Below, piece after piece: positions 29,357 through 37,748 of a stretch of DNA of 64,000 nucleotides. Position numbers and translations under genes: made by a program. The notes under the pieces were generated by a model. That model searched no databases. It had not been told where the DNA came from and was given only the letters and a program-made list of their open reading frames with translations. Positions within the stretch are counted from its first letter, which is position 1. Every line of letters begins with the position of its first letter. Source of the DNA: SBBG01 sp033717875 (GTDB lineage Bacteria > Pseudomonadota > Gammaproteobacteria > Ga0077554 > Ga007554); contig JADDKJ010000007.1 in NCBI GenBank assembly GCA_033717875.1, forward strand, positions 1-64,000. Reading direction: 5' to 3'.

Positions 29357-29557
29357 TTACCCGCCACCGATGGCGTGTACGATCTCCACCCGGTCCCCGG
29401 CTTGCAGGCGGCGGGCTTCGTAGGCGCTGCGCGGCACGATGTCGAGATTGATTTCCACGGCGATGCGCTTGCCGGTCAGATCCATCGCGGCGACCAGCTC
29501 CGCAACGCTGCAATGATCCGGCATCTGGCGCGTCTCGCCATTGACGATGATGTTCAT
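29357..29557 (-). CDS. thiS: sulfur carrier protein ThiS
   Basis: The 66-residue ubiquitin-like carrier ends in AIGGG, the di-glycine tail needed for thiocarboxylation, and has the start [14 protein letters not shown]. It lies 65 bases upstream of thiG in the transcript. No TPP riboswitch is visible before it; a MITE-like element lies there instead. Confidence 0.95.
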   Translation of the reverse strand: MNIIVNGETRQMPDHCSVAELVAAMDLTGKRIAVEINLDIVPRSAYEARRLQAGDRVEIVHAIGGG

Positions 29558-29580
29558 GAATTTTAAGACCAGTGTGCTGA

Positions 29581-29734
29581 GAACCTGTTTACGATCTCGC
29601 TGAAGGGCGCATCGCGGCGTTGCCCCTATTATTATATAGGGGCCTCAAAATGCTCACATACTCCGTGTATGCTCCGCTTTTTCGGCCATTTTCGCCTTGC
29701 ACTGCATCCCTTGATCGAGATCGTAAGCAGGTTC
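29581..29734. mobile_element. diverged relative of the 140-bp MITE
   Basis: Terminal repeats GAACCTG(T/C)TTACGATCTCG and its complement enclose a core sharing CTCAAAATGCTCA and ACTCCGTGTA with the other copies. An extra palindrome CCCCTATTATTATATAGGGG lies inside. A three-base TGA flanks both ends. The terminal repeats differ from those of the main family, so it is a related element. It lies between thiS and tRNA-Gly. Confidence 0.7.
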
Positions 29735-29802
29735 TGAGGATAAAGCCTGAAAGCAGGATTGACCAGAATAGCAAAAGACGTGAAAATGGTGAACTACCTT
29801 GC

Positions 29803-29876
29803 GCGGGTGTAGTTCAATGGTAGAACCTCAGCTTCCCAAGCTGATGGCGTGGGTTCGATTCCCATCACCCGCTCCA
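29803..29876 (+). tRNA. glyT-like: tRNA-Gly (anticodon CCC)
   Basis: A full cloverleaf is visible: acceptor GCGGGTG/CACCCGC, D-loop AATGGTA, anticodon loop TTCCCAA giving CCC, T-arm GTGGGTTCGATTCCCAT, discriminator T and an encoded CCA. It reads GGG codons. Confidence 0.96.
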
Positions 29877-29911
29877 GTTTCCGCTGACTGGCGTCAGATG
29901 CCCTAAATAAA

Positions 29912-29968
29912 TGTAGGGCGGGTTAGCGTTTTTTGCGTAACCCGCCAAGCGTGCGAAGCACGCAACAT
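29912..29968. repeat. intergenic palindromic repeat, copy 2
   Basis: This element is almost identical to the one at 25032-25088: GGCGGGTTAGCG, then CGTAACCCGCC, then the palindrome GCGTGCGAAGCACGC. It lies between tRNA-Gly and the host-attachment-like gene. A REP-like CCCTCACCCC element with a CTCTCCCCC palindrome follows at 30008-30065. Confidence 0.8.
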
Positions 29969-30092
29969 GTTTTTCAATGCGTGCTGGTGGCTGGCGGGTT
30001 ACGGCACCACCCTCACCCCGGCGGCTACGCCCCCCTCGCTACGCTCTCCCCCGGGGGAGAGCGGGAAATTAAGTCAGCCGATCGGGCGGCTT

Positions 30093-30614
30093 CTACACAG
30101 GCTCGCCCCGCTTCTGCCAGCCCGCCACCGCATGCCGTTCCGGCACCAGCCCCGCCGCAGCGAGGTTTTCATGCAGTTCGGCAACGCTCAGTTTGGTCAT
30201 GTCCTTGGCCAGTTCATGTACGCCGAAGCTCATGTGGGCGGGGATGTGCAAGGCATCGCGTAGATAGCCCAGCAGGCGCGTTTCCGCCACCAGTATCAGA
30301 TGCGCGGCTTTTTCCTGCTGCGCCAGGCGCACGGCTTCGTCGGTAATGCGCTGGGCGAAACGGCGTTCGAACTCGTGCTCGTGGCGCTCGCGCTGATCAT
30401 CATAACCGTGGGCCGGGCCGCCGAACGGGGCGGTGCCACGGCCGGATTTGGCATCACTCCACATTTCCTTGCCCGGCACCTCTTTCTCGGTGCTGATCAG
30501 ATCCTCGCGTTCCAGTAGGGTAACGCCGGCTTCGCCCTTGGGCGCGCCCGGCGTCAAAGTGAAGAAGCGGGCGCGCGTTCCGTCCGCGACAACGACAGTA
30601 TAGTTTTCAGCCAT
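30093..30614 (-). CDS. host attachment family protein (PF10116-like)
   Basis: The 173-residue protein begins MAENYTVVVADGTRARFF and carries the family segments: the Glu/Arg-rich H-E-H-E-F-E-R-R-F-A-Q-R-I helix (about 78-90) and ILVAETRLLGYLR (about 107-119). The family name comes from one plant-associated species and the general role is unknown; an eRF1-like fold is suggested. The ATG was chosen over an in-frame TTG 45 bases upstream because GGAGGA lies close before the ATG. Confidence 0.82.
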   Translation of the reverse strand: MAENYTVVVADGTRARFFTLTPGAPKGEAGVTLLEREDLISTEKEVPGKEMWSDAKSGRGTAPFGGPAHGYDDQRERHEHEFERRFAQRITDEAVRLAQQEKAAHLILVAETRLLGYLRDALHIPAHMSFGVHELAKDMTKLSVAELHENLAAAGLVPERHAVAGWQKRGEPV

Positions 30615-30780
30615 GGTTATTTCCTCCCTTGATTGCTCTTGCAGCCAAAGTATGACCAATAACCACCGTCCCCGCTTTGCGCTAGATCAAAGGAAGCGCA
30701 GATTTATTTTCGCTTTCCTTGCACTGAGAATTCCAGGCTGGAATTATTCAGCGTTTCCATAAGCGAAAAAACGCCAGGCG

Positions 30781-30888
30781 TTAGTGCTCGGGACCAATCA
30801 CGCCAAGCGCATACAGTCCGGTTAAGACCATGCCAGTGAAGCTCAATATCAGTACAATCAGGACGAAAATGGCAAATACGCCACGCAT
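30781..30888 (-). CDS. small single-span membrane protein, 35 aa
   Basis: The ATG at 30888 opens 35 codons starting MRGVFAIFVLIVLILSFTGM, one hydrophobic helix and a short tail GVIGPEH. The ribosome binding site is weak (GCGAGA). A small hairpin AACGC/GCGTT followed on this strand by T's overlaps the stop and could terminate it. It sits about 40 bases downstream of the zinc-ribbon membrane gene on the same strand. Function is unknown. Confidence 0.5.
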   Translation of the reverse strand: MRGVFAIFVLIVLILSFTGMVLTGLYALGVIGPEH

Positions 30889-30927
30889 ATCAATCAATCT
30901 CGCTAAATATATCGAATAATAAAGGGG

Positions 30928-31314
30928 TTACTTGGCGACCAGGTGCAATGGCGCGCCACAGGCGGGGCAATACGTCCAGATCGGCAAGCTGTCTTCGGGC
31001 TGAACCTTGAGGGTAATATCTTTTCGGCAGGAAGGACACACGCCGGTTACATCGTTGGCGGTGGACAGGCTGCGATACCGCGAATACCCCATGATGGGCC
31101 CCGCGATGAAAAGACCCGCCGACGCCAGAATATGAACGACGGGGATGAAGGTCACCAGCGCCAGCACCGCCAGCGCCCAGCAGATGCCCCACGCCTTGGC
31201 CGCTCTGATCAGACGATCGCGCGGGTCGTAAGAGGTGATGGAAAACACCCCTCCTTCCTGAAGCGCGTTTTCATTGCCCTTGATCCAGATGTGCTTTTGT
31301 TCAACGATTGCCAC
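30928..31314 (-). CDS. membrane protein with C-terminal zinc ribbon, 128 aa
   Basis: Two hydrophobic helices (about residues 42-60 and 62-80) are followed by two CxxC pairs, CPSCRK (about 93) and YCPACGAP (about 115), forming a zinc-ribbon-like finger. No characterised family is recognised. It is divergent from mutY. Confidence 0.65.
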   Translation of the reverse strand: MAIVEQKHIWIKGNENALQEGGVFSITSYDPRDRLIRAAKAWGICWALAVLALVTFIPVVHILASAGLFIAGPIMGYSRYRSLSTANDVTGVCPSCRKDITLKVQPEDSLPIWTYCPACGAPLHLVAK

Positions 31315-31368
31315 AAGCTAAAGAACTAAGCGTTTTCTTAAAAACATGAGGATAGCATACCGTTGTCT

Positions 31369-31374
31369 TATAAT
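31369..31374 (+). promoter_or_regulatory. perfect -10 box abutting the mutY start
   Basis: TATAAT ends six bases before the mutY ATG at 31381, which would put transcription start at or next to the start codon. No Shine-Dalgarno sequence precedes the ATG. A leaderless mutY message is therefore possible; the -35 box is weak. Confidence 0.4.
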
Positions 31375-31380
31375 GAATTC

Positions 31381-32439
31381 ATGGACAATCTGACCTTCAG
31401 CGATCGCCTCCTCGCCTGGTTTGACGATCACGGGCGCAAAGACCTTCCTTGGCAGCGCCAGGCCACGCCTTACCGTGTCTGGGTCTCCGAAGTGATGCTG
31501 CAACAGACCCAGGTCGCCACCGTCATCCCCTATTACCAGCGTTTCATGGCGCGCTTTCCCGATGTTCCGGCGCTGGCGGACGCGCCGCTCGACGAGGTGC
31601 TGCATCTTTGGACGGGGCTGGGCTACTACGCCCGGGCACGCAATCTGCACCGCGCAGCGGGGGTGATTCGTGATGGCTATCGCGGCGAGTTTCCGAACAA
31701 TATCGCCGCCGTCCAGGCCCTGCCAGGCATCGGTCGCTCCACGGCGGCCGCCATCCTCGCGCTCGCTTCCGATCAGCGCCATGCCATTCTCGATGGCAAT
31801 GTCAAGCGTGTGCTGACCCGTTTCCACGCCATCGAGGGCTGGCCGGGGCGGGCGGAGGTCGAGCAGCGGCTGTGGGCGCTGGCCGAGCGGCATACGCCCG
31901 CGCGCCGCGCGGCAAACTATACCCAGGCCATCATGGACCTGGGCGCCACGCTCTGCACGCGCGCCTCACCGGCCTGCGCGCGCTGCCCGCTCAGCGAGGA
32001 TTGCGCCGCCTACCGGCAAAACCGGGTGGCGGATTTTCCCGCGCCCAAGCCGCGCAAGGCGCTGCCGGTGCGGAATACCGTCATGCTCATGTTGCGCAAT
32101 GCCGGCGGCGAAGTGCTGCTGGTGCAGCGTCCGCCGGCGGGCCTGTGGGGCGGGTTGTGGGTTTTCCCGGAATGCCCGGCGGATGAGGATGTCGGGCAAT
32201 GGTGTGAGCGGCGCCTGGCTTGTCGCATCTCGCCGCCCAAGATCTGGCCGGCGTTGCGCCACACCTTCAGCCACTTCCATCTCGACATCACGCCGGTTCA
32301 TGCCCGGCTGAGCGCCGCGAGCGCCGTCATGGAGGGTGGCAATGCTGTCTGGTACAATCTCGCATCACCCCCCGCGCTGGGGTTGGCCGCGCCGGTACAG
32401 CGTTTGCTGCTGCAATTGAAAGAGGAATTAAAAGCATGA
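31381..32439 (+). CDS. mutY: adenine DNA glycosylase MutY
   Basis: MutY removes adenine mispaired with 8-oxoguanine. The 352 residues carry the catalytic Glu in [13 protein letters not shown] (about 33), the helix-hairpin-helix [14 protein letters not shown] (about 113), the catalytic Asp in [12 protein letters not shown] (about 138), and the 4Fe-4S ligands C-x6-C-x2-C-x5-C in [20 protein letters not shown] (about 192-208). A C-terminal NUDIX-like domain completes it. I start at the ATG of [14 protein letters not shown]. It is coupled to yggX by ATGA. Confidence 0.95.
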   Translation: MDNLTFSDRLLAWFDDHGRKDLPWQRQATPYRVWVSEVMLQQTQVATVIPYYQRFMARFPDVPALADAPLDEVLHLWTGLGYYARARNLHRAAGVIRDGYRGEFPNNIAAVQALPGIGRSTAAAILALASDQRHAILDGNVKRVLTRFHAIEGWPGRAEVEQRLWALAERHTPARRAANYTQAIMDLGATLCTRASPACARCPLSEDCAAYRQNRVADFPAPKPRKALPVRNTVMLMLRNAGGEVLLVQRPPAGLWGGLWVFPECPADEDVGQWCERRLACRISPPKIWPALRHTFSHFHLDITPVHARLSAASAVMEGGNAVWYNLASPPALGLAAPVQRLLLQLKEELKA

Positions 32440-32708
32440 CACGCATGGTTCACTGCGCCAAACTGAATAAAGAAGCCGAGGGCCTGGCCGTTCCGCCCTA
32501 TCCGGGAGTGTTGGGCAAGCGCATCTATGAAAGCGTCTCGAAAGAAGCGTGGCAGATGTGGCTCAAGCACCAGACCATGCTCATCAACGAATACCGCCTG
32601 GTGCTGGTCGATCCCAAGGCGCGCCAGTTTCTCGAGGGCGAGATGGAAAAATTCTTCTTCGGCGATGGTTCGGCGATGCCGGAGGGGTATGTACCGCCCG
32701 CCAAGTAG
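32436..32708 (+). CDS. yggX: Fe(2+)-trafficking protein YggX
   Basis: The 90-residue protein starts [24 protein letters not shown], the YggX signature with its single conserved Cys7, and ends YVPPAK. It is linked to oxidative protection of iron-sulfur enzymes, fitting its coupling to MutY, a 4Fe-4S enzyme. It overlaps the mutY stop by four bases. Confidence 0.96.
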   Translation: MTRMVHCAKLNKEAEGLAVPPYPGVLGKRIYESVSKEAWQMWLKHQTMLINEYRLVLVDPKARQFLEGEMEKFFFGDGSAMPEGYVPPAK

Positions 32709-32719
32709 TTTTCTGTTTA

Positions 32720-32858
32720 GGGTACCTCTAAAAATCCGCTGAAGCCGCGATGGCGGCGTTGAAAAGTGGCTCAAAATGCTCATGTACTGCGTGTACACTC
32801 CGCTTTTTCGCCACTTTTCGCCTTGCCCTCGCCCTTGATCGAATTTTTAGAGGTACCC
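32720..32858. mobile_element. MITE copy 2, 139 bp
   Basis: Terminal repeats GGGTACCTCTAAAAAT/ATTTTTAGAGGTACCC are flanked on both sides by TTTA (32716-32719 and 32859-32862), a four-base target duplication. The right duplication includes the prfA stop codon (TAA on the minus strand). It lies between the converging yggX and prfA genes and its palindrome may act as a terminator for both. Confidence 0.92.
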
Positions 32859-32859
32859 T

Positions 32860-33942
32860 TTACTCCGCCATCGCCGCCAGCAAATCCGCCTGATATTCGC
32901 TGCTGAGAGGATTGAGCACCGGGTCGAGGTCGCCTTCGATGATGTCGGCGAGTTTGTACAGGGTAAGGTTGATGCGGTGGTCGGTGAGACGGCCCTGCGG
33001 GAAGTTGTAGGTGCGGATGCGTTCCGAGCGGTCACCGGTGCCGACCAGCAGGCGGCGTGTCTGGGCTTGTTCGGCGGCCTGTTTTTCACGTTGCATGCTC
33101 ACCAGCTTCGATTGCAGCAGCGACATGGCGCGGGCGCGGTTTTTGTGCTGCGAGCGCTCGTCCTGGCATTCGATGACGATGCCGCTGGGAAGATGGGTGA
33201 TGCGGATCGCCGAGTCGGTCTTGTTGACGTGCTGGCCGCCCGCCCCGGAGGCGCGGAAGGTGTCGACTTTGAGATCGGCGGGGTTGATCGCCACTTCGTC
33301 GACCTCGGCGATCTCCGGCATCACCGCCACGGTGCAGGTCGAGGTGTGAATGCGGCCCTGCGCCTCGGTTTCGGGGACGCGCTGCACGCGGTGCGCGCCG
33401 GATTCGAATTTCAGCCGCGAATAAGCGCCGTGGCCGATGATGCGTGAAATGATCTCCTTGTAGCCGCCATGTTCGCCTGGGCTTTCGCTGATGATTTCCA
33501 CCTGCCAGCGCTGCTTTTCGGCGTAGCGCGAATACATGCGGAACAGATCGCCGGCGAAGATCGCCGCTTCGTCGCCGCCCGCCCCGCCGCGGATTTCGAG
33601 GAAAATGTTGCTGGCGTCGTGCGGATCCTTGGGCAAGAGCAGCTTTTGCAGCTCCATCTCCAATGTATCGCGGCGGGTCTGGCCCTGCTTGTACTCCTCT
33701 TCCGCCATCTCGTGCAGCGCGGGGTCCGGGTCGCGCATCATGTCCTCGGCGGCGGCGATGTCGGCCAGCGCCGTCTTGTAACTTTCAAAGCACGTCACTA
33801 CCGGGTTGAGTTCGGCATACTCCATCGACAGGGCGCGGAAGCGCTCCTGGTTGGCGATGGTTTCGGCGTCGGCGAGCAACGCGCTGATTTCCTGGAGACG
33901 CTCGCGCAGGCTCTCCAGTTTGCTGCGGATGGAAGCCTTCAT
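32860..33942 (-). CDS. prfA: peptide chain release factor 1
   Basis: RF1 reads UAA and UAG stops. The 360-residue product has the GGQ loop [16 protein letters not shown] (about 228-243), the anticodon-like P-x-T region around residue 185 and normal length. The stop codon is within a MITE target duplication. The start overlaps the hemA stop (ATGA). prmC, which usually follows, is absent. Confidence 0.97.
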   Translation of the reverse strand: MKASIRSKLESLRERLQEISALLADAETIANQERFRALSMEYAELNPVVTCFESYKTALADIAAAEDMMRDPDPALHEMAEEEYKQGQTRRDTLEMELQKLLLPKDPHDASNIFLEIRGGAGGDEAAIFAGDLFRMYSRYAEKQRWQVEIISESPGEHGGYKEIISRIIGHGAYSRLKFESGAHRVQRVPETEAQGRIHTSTCTVAVMPEIAEVDEVAINPADLKVDTFRASGAGGQHVNKTDSAIRITHLPSGIVIECQDERSQHKNRARAMSLLQSKLVSMQREKQAAEQAQTRRLLVGTGDRSERIRTYNFPQGRLTDHRINLTLYKLADIIEGDLDPVLNPLSSEYQADLLAAMAE

Positions 33943-35198
33943 TGGGATTTCTTCAGATCGAACAGTTCGCGCGCGGCATCAAGCAGGTCGAAGCGGCCTT
34001 CGAAGCCGGCCTGTTTCATATGTGCGCTGGGGGCGTGGACCAGTTTGTTGGTGAGGCCGCGCGCCAGTTGTTGCAGCACCTCTTCGGCGGAGGCGCCGCG
34101 CGCCAGCAGCCGCCGCGCCTTTTCCAGCTCGTCATCGCGCACCCGCTCGGCCTGTTCGCGGTAGGCGCGGATGGTGGATACGGCCTCCAGCGATTTCAAC
34201 CAGCCCATGAAGTGTGCCACTTGCACGTCGATGATCTCCTCGGCCTGCTTGGCGGCTTCCTGGCGTGACTTGAGCCCTTCCTGGATGATTTCTTGCAGAT
34301 CGTCCACGGTGTAGAGATACACATCGCGCAGCTCGCCGACCTCGGGCTCGATGTCGCGCGGCACGGCGATGTCCACCATCAGCATCGGACGATGCTTGCG
34401 CGCCTTGATCGCCCGTTCCACCGCGCCCTTGCCCAGGATCGGCAGCGGACTGGCGGTGGAGGAGATGATGATATCGGCTTCCGCCAAATGGGTGGGAATT
34501 TCGCCGAGCTCGATGGCATAGCCGTTGAATTCGCTGGCCAGGACATGCGCCTTTTCCAGAGTGCGGTTGGCGATGATCATGCGGCCGATGCCGTTTTCGT
34601 GCAGGTGCCGCGCCGCCAGTTCGATGGTCTCGCCCGCGCCGATCAGCAACACCGTGTAGCCGGCGAGTTCGCCGAAGATCTGCTTGGCCAGGCTTACGGC
34701 GGCGAAGGCCACCGACACCGGGCTGGAACCGATGGCGGTGTCGGTGCGCACCTGCTTGGCGACGGAAAACGTGTGCTGGAACAGCCGCCCCAGCGTCGTG
34801 CCGACCGTACCGGCCTGCATCGCCGCCGCATAGGCGGTTTTCATCTGGCCGAGAATCTGGGGCTCGCCGAGAATCAGCGAATCCAGGCCGCTGGCGACGC
34901 GCAACAGGTGCCGCACCGCGTCCTGTTCGGGATGCAGATAGACATAAGGAGCCACGTCCTCGGAGCGGAGATGATGGTAATCGCCGAGCCATTCGACGAT
35001 GTTGTCATCGCTGTCCCCCTTGGCGCAGCACACCAGCTCGGTGCGGTTGCAGGTGGAGAGGATCGCCGCCTCGGCAACGTCCGATCGGGTCTGAAGATCG
35101 TGCAACGCTTCCGGCAGGCGGTGGGGGGCGAACGCCACCCGCTCCCGTATATCCACAGGCGCTGTCTTGTGATTGATGCCAACGGCCAGTAGGCGCAT
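33939..35198 (-). CDS. hemA: glutamyl-tRNA reductase
   Basis: It makes glutamate-1-semialdehyde for haem synthesis. The 419 residues begin [19 protein letters not shown] and carry the catalytic Cys in STCNRTEL (about 50). The NADPH site [17 protein letters not shown] lies near 185. The ATG at 35198 was preferred over an upstream in-frame Met. It forms the usual hemA-prfA unit and is divergent from the TPR lipoprotein. Confidence 0.96.
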   Translation of the reverse strand: MRLLAVGINHKTAPVDIRERVAFAPHRLPEALHDLQTRSDVAEAAILSTCNRTELVCCAKGDSDDNIVEWLGDYHHLRSEDVAPYVYLHPEQDAVRHLLRVASGLDSLILGEPQILGQMKTAYAAAMQAGTVGTTLGRLFQHTFSVAKQVRTDTAIGSSPVSVAFAAVSLAKQIFGELAGYTVLLIGAGETIELAARHLHENGIGRMIIANRTLEKAHVLASEFNGYAIELGEIPTHLAEADIIISSTASPLPILGKGAVERAIKARKHRPMLMVDIAVPRDIEPEVGELRDVYLYTVDDLQEIIQEGLKSRQEAAKQAEEIIDVQVAHFMGWLKSLEAVSTIRAYREQAERVRDDELEKARRLLARGASAEEVLQQLARGLTNKLVHAPSAHMKQAGFEGRFDLLDAARELFDLKKSQ

Positions 35199-35397
35199 GG
35201 AACTTATTCGCCTGTTATAAAACAAAGTCTTATCGGTTGGCGCAAACCCTTCATCATGCGGGATTCCCCCTGCTGTCCGATAAAGGAGCGTAAATGGCTA
35301 ATATATCAGGCTTTCCTTCCCGCCGAAAAGGGGTGCAGACTTGCAGGCCATAATATGTGACACTTGTAATAATGTTTGGTTGCGGGAGTGGCTATAA

Positions 35398-37107
35398 ATG
35401 AGAACCTTGTTTTTGGTGGCCACGCTGGGGGTTTCCATGCTGGCGACGGGTTGCGCCGCGGTTCGCCCGGCGGGCGCCACGGCGCCCAAGCCCAAGGCGG
35501 CGCCGGCCCAGCAGGCGGCGCCCCTTCCCCCTGCCGCGATCTATCAGGCGCTGGTGGCCGAAACGGCATTGCAGCGCGGACAATTCGATGTCGCCGCCGA
35601 CTATTATCAGCGCCTGGCGCGCAGCGTGCCGGATGCGAAAATCGCCGAGCGCGCCACGCGCATCGCCCTTCTGGCGCGCGACGACGAGAAGGCCCAGGCA
35701 TCCGCCAAGCTGTGGATGGAGGAGGACCCGCACAGCCTGGATGCCCGGTTGCTGATCGCCGCCAGCCAGATCCGGCGCGGTCAGATCGACGCCGCCCTGG
35801 AACACCTGGAAATCGTTCTGGCGGCGCAAGCCCACACCCCCGATCGTGGCTATGCCGCGGTGAGTTCGGTGCTGCACAGCCTTCCTGAAAGCAAAATGGC
35901 GCTCGCCACGATGGAAAAGCTCGTCGCCCGGCACACCGACGATCCCCACGCCCATTTTGCTTACGCCCAGCTCGCATTGCGCGCCGAGGCGCTGGGTACC
36001 GCCCGCACCGCCATCGACACGGCGCTGCGCCTCAAGCCGGGCTGGCCCAATGCCATGATCGTTCAGGCGCGCATCCTGCAATTGAGCGGCGACACGGCCA
36101 AATCACTGGAGATTCTGGGTGAGGTGATTAAACAGCAGCCGCAAGATATGCCATTGCGCCTGGTCTATGCCCGCGCGCTGGCGGGCGCCAACCGCCACGA
36201 GGAGGCGCTGGAACAGTTCGAGACGCTGCTGAAACAGTTCCCCGACAACCCGGAAGTGCTGCTGGGCACGGCGTTGTTGTCCCTTGATCTCAAACGCTTT
36301 GACAAGGCCGAAGAGTATCTGACCCGGCTGAGCCGCCAGCCCAAGCGCGCCGCCGAAGCCAGTTTCTACCTCGGCGCCGTCGCGGAGGCCAAAAAAGATT
36401 TCGCCACGGCGAAAAAGTGGTACGCCGCCGTACCGGCGGGCGAGGCCAACTATCTCAATGCCCAGATCCGCATGGCCGACATTGTGGCCAAACAGGGCGA
36501 CGTGGACGGCGCGCGCAAACATCTGCGTGGCCTTGAAGCCAGCGATCCGAGTCAAAAGCTGCGCCTCTACCTCGCCGAGGGCACGATACTGTTCCAGGCT
36601 GCGCAGCACAGCCAGGCCATCGCCGTATACGATGCCGCGCTGAGCGAAGTGCCGGACAACAGCGACCTGCTCTACGGCCGCGCCCTGGCGCGTGCTGAAC
36701 TGGGCCAGATCGACCTCATGGAACAGGATCTTTCCAGCATCCTCAAGCGCGAACCGGACAACGCCGCTGCCCTTAACACCCTGGGCTACACGCTGGCCGA
36801 CCGCACCAACCGCTACCAGGAAGCGCTAGGCTACATCAAGCGCGCCCTGGAGCTGCGCCCGCAAGATTTCGCTATCATCGACAGCATGGGCTGGCTGCAA
36901 TTCAAGATGGGCAACAAGGAAGAAGCGATCAGATATTTGCGCCAGGCCTTCGACATGAGCCAGGACCCGGAAATCGCCGCCCACCTTGGCGAGGTGCTAT
37001 GGAGCACGGGCGACCAATCCGCCGCGAAAGAGCTATGGCAACGCGCCATCAAAACCGCGCCCGACCACAAACTGCTGAACGAGACCATGCGGCGGTTTGG
37101 GCAGTGA
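35398..37107 (+). CDS. TPR-repeat lipoprotein
   Basis: The 569-residue lipoprotein has a signal peptide with lipobox LATGC (Cys about 19), a Pro/Ala-rich linker, and many tetratricopeptide helices from residue 50 to the end. Canonical TPRs are seen in the C-terminal part (NTLGYTLADRTNRYQEALGY and IDSMGWLQFKMGNKEEAIRY). In gammaproteobacteria this gene commonly lies divergent from hemA and before lolB-ispE; here lolB and ispE are missing because the relic repeat begins 51 bases downstream. The role is probably envelope scaffolding. Confidence 0.85.
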   Translation: MRTLFLVATLGVSMLATGCAAVRPAGATAPKPKAAPAQQAAPLPPAAIYQALVAETALQRGQFDVAADYYQRLARSVPDAKIAERATRIALLARDDEKAQASAKLWMEEDPHSLDARLLIAASQIRRGQIDAALEHLEIVLAAQAHTPDRGYAAVSSVLHSLPESKMALATMEKLVARHTDDPHAHFAYAQLALRAEALGTARTAIDTALRLKPGWPNAMIVQARILQLSGDTAKSLEILGEVIKQQPQDMPLRLVYARALAGANRHEEALEQFETLLKQFPDNPEVLLGTALLSLDLKRFDKAEEYLTRLSRQPKRAAEASFYLGAVAEAKKDFATAKKWYAAVPAGEANYLNAQIRMADIVAKQGDVDGARKHLRGLEASDPSQKLRLYLAEGTILFQAAQHSQAIAVYDAALSEVPDNSDLLYGRALARAELGQIDLMEQDLSSILKREPDNAAALNTLGYTLADRTNRYQEALGYIKRALELRPQDFAIIDSMGWLQFKMGNKEEAIRYLRQAFDMSQDPEIAAHLGEVLWSTGDQSAAKELWQRAIKTAPDHKLLNETMRRFGQ

Positions 37108-37224
37108 TCGCTGGCTTCTCTCTGTGCCGGGGGGCATCTGGCAGGATGAATGGTACGAGCCCCCTCTCCCCGCTCAGCGGGGAGAGGGCTGGGGTGAGGG
37201 GATAGTAGCTCTCACAAGAATCTC

Positions 37225-37370
37225 TGACCGCCATCACCCAAGGCGCGGCCACCACTACCTTCACCTACGACGCCGACCACGCCCGCGCTGGGATGACGGC
37301 ATCCGCTACGAAAAGACCACCAAAGCCGGCGGTTTCATCCAACACCATCATTGCCCCTGCGCCAGAATTA
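37225..37370 (+). pseudogene. Rhs/YD-repeat core remnant (copy B)
   Basis: One frame reads SLTAITQGAATTTFTYDADHAR, carrying the YD-repeat signature. After a frameshift a second frame reads GIRYEKTTKAGGFIQHHH, matching the Rhs core segment that normally precedes HYIYAGG. No start and no continuous frame remain, so this is a relic of an Rhs-type toxin or wall-associated protein. Confidence 0.55.
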
Positions 37371-37431
37371 AAAATAATTTATCTCCTTGTCCTAACGGTA
37401 ACGCCAATCGGTATAAAAAGTTACGAATTGT

Positions 37432-37445
37432 TTGATTTAGATCAA
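37432..37445. promoter_or_regulatory. FNR-type palindrome in copy B
   Basis: TTGATTTAGATCAA matches TTGATN4ATCAA exactly. It lies about 310 bases upstream of the subtilase start, facing the same direction, so oxygen-responsive control of the protease cluster is possible. No clear -10 box is visible at the expected distance. Confidence 0.4.
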
Positions 37446-37606
37446 GGAGTCCGTGCCCCGTATTTGTTATCGTGACATCGAACTTATCATCGATGAAAAG
37501 GACTGGATACCCGGCGTCACAATTCCGCGCGATAAAGTTGCGTGAAAAGTGAAAACTATCTTGACTGATCCTGTGGATAAGAGGTCATGAAAGCAGGAGC
37601 GGAAGA

Positions 37607-37748
37607 ATAAGGGGAGACGCTTCCCTTATTTATCGGCCTCTTCACCAACTGAGGTATAAAGGGAAGCATCCCCTTTGGGTACCGCGCCGAAGGCGTCCAG
37701 GGCGCGTTGCACCCGGCTCACCCGGGAACTTCCATGAGGGAATATCAC
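37607..37748. other. leader region of the protease/ATP-grasp cluster
   Basis: No gene is seen. It contains the run AAAGGGAAGCATCCCCTTT (37659-37677), which resembles AAAGGGAAGCGTCCCCTTT at 111-129 near the left edge of the window, so the two accessory tracts share sequence here. The subtilase ribosome binding site GAGGG is at its end. Confidence 0.45.

Larger units (their letters stand above)
37158..37606 (+). repeat. inverted repeat copy B (pairs with 1935-2383)
   Basis: This is the plus-strand counterpart of the relic at 1935-2383, in the same internal order: REP-like palindrome CTCTCCCCGC/GCGGGGAGAG, Rhs relic, conserved ATTTATCTCC spacer, FNR palindrome, TTGACTGATC tail. Copy B lacks about 27 bases found in copy A. 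Confidence 0.85.

Noticed and set aside
29480..29620. TPP riboswitch before thiS (CTGAGAACCTG seen at 29577-29587)
   Set aside because: The string is the end of the MITE-like element; the other conserved THI-box parts are not in order.
32298..32798. Long minus-strand frame starting inside MITE copy 2
   Set aside because: It is antisense to yggX and mutY, both clearly real.
37225..37475. Coding ORF MTASATKRPPKP... in relic copy B
   Set aside because: It is an off-frame reading through the Rhs relic and the conserved spacer; copy A does not keep the frame.
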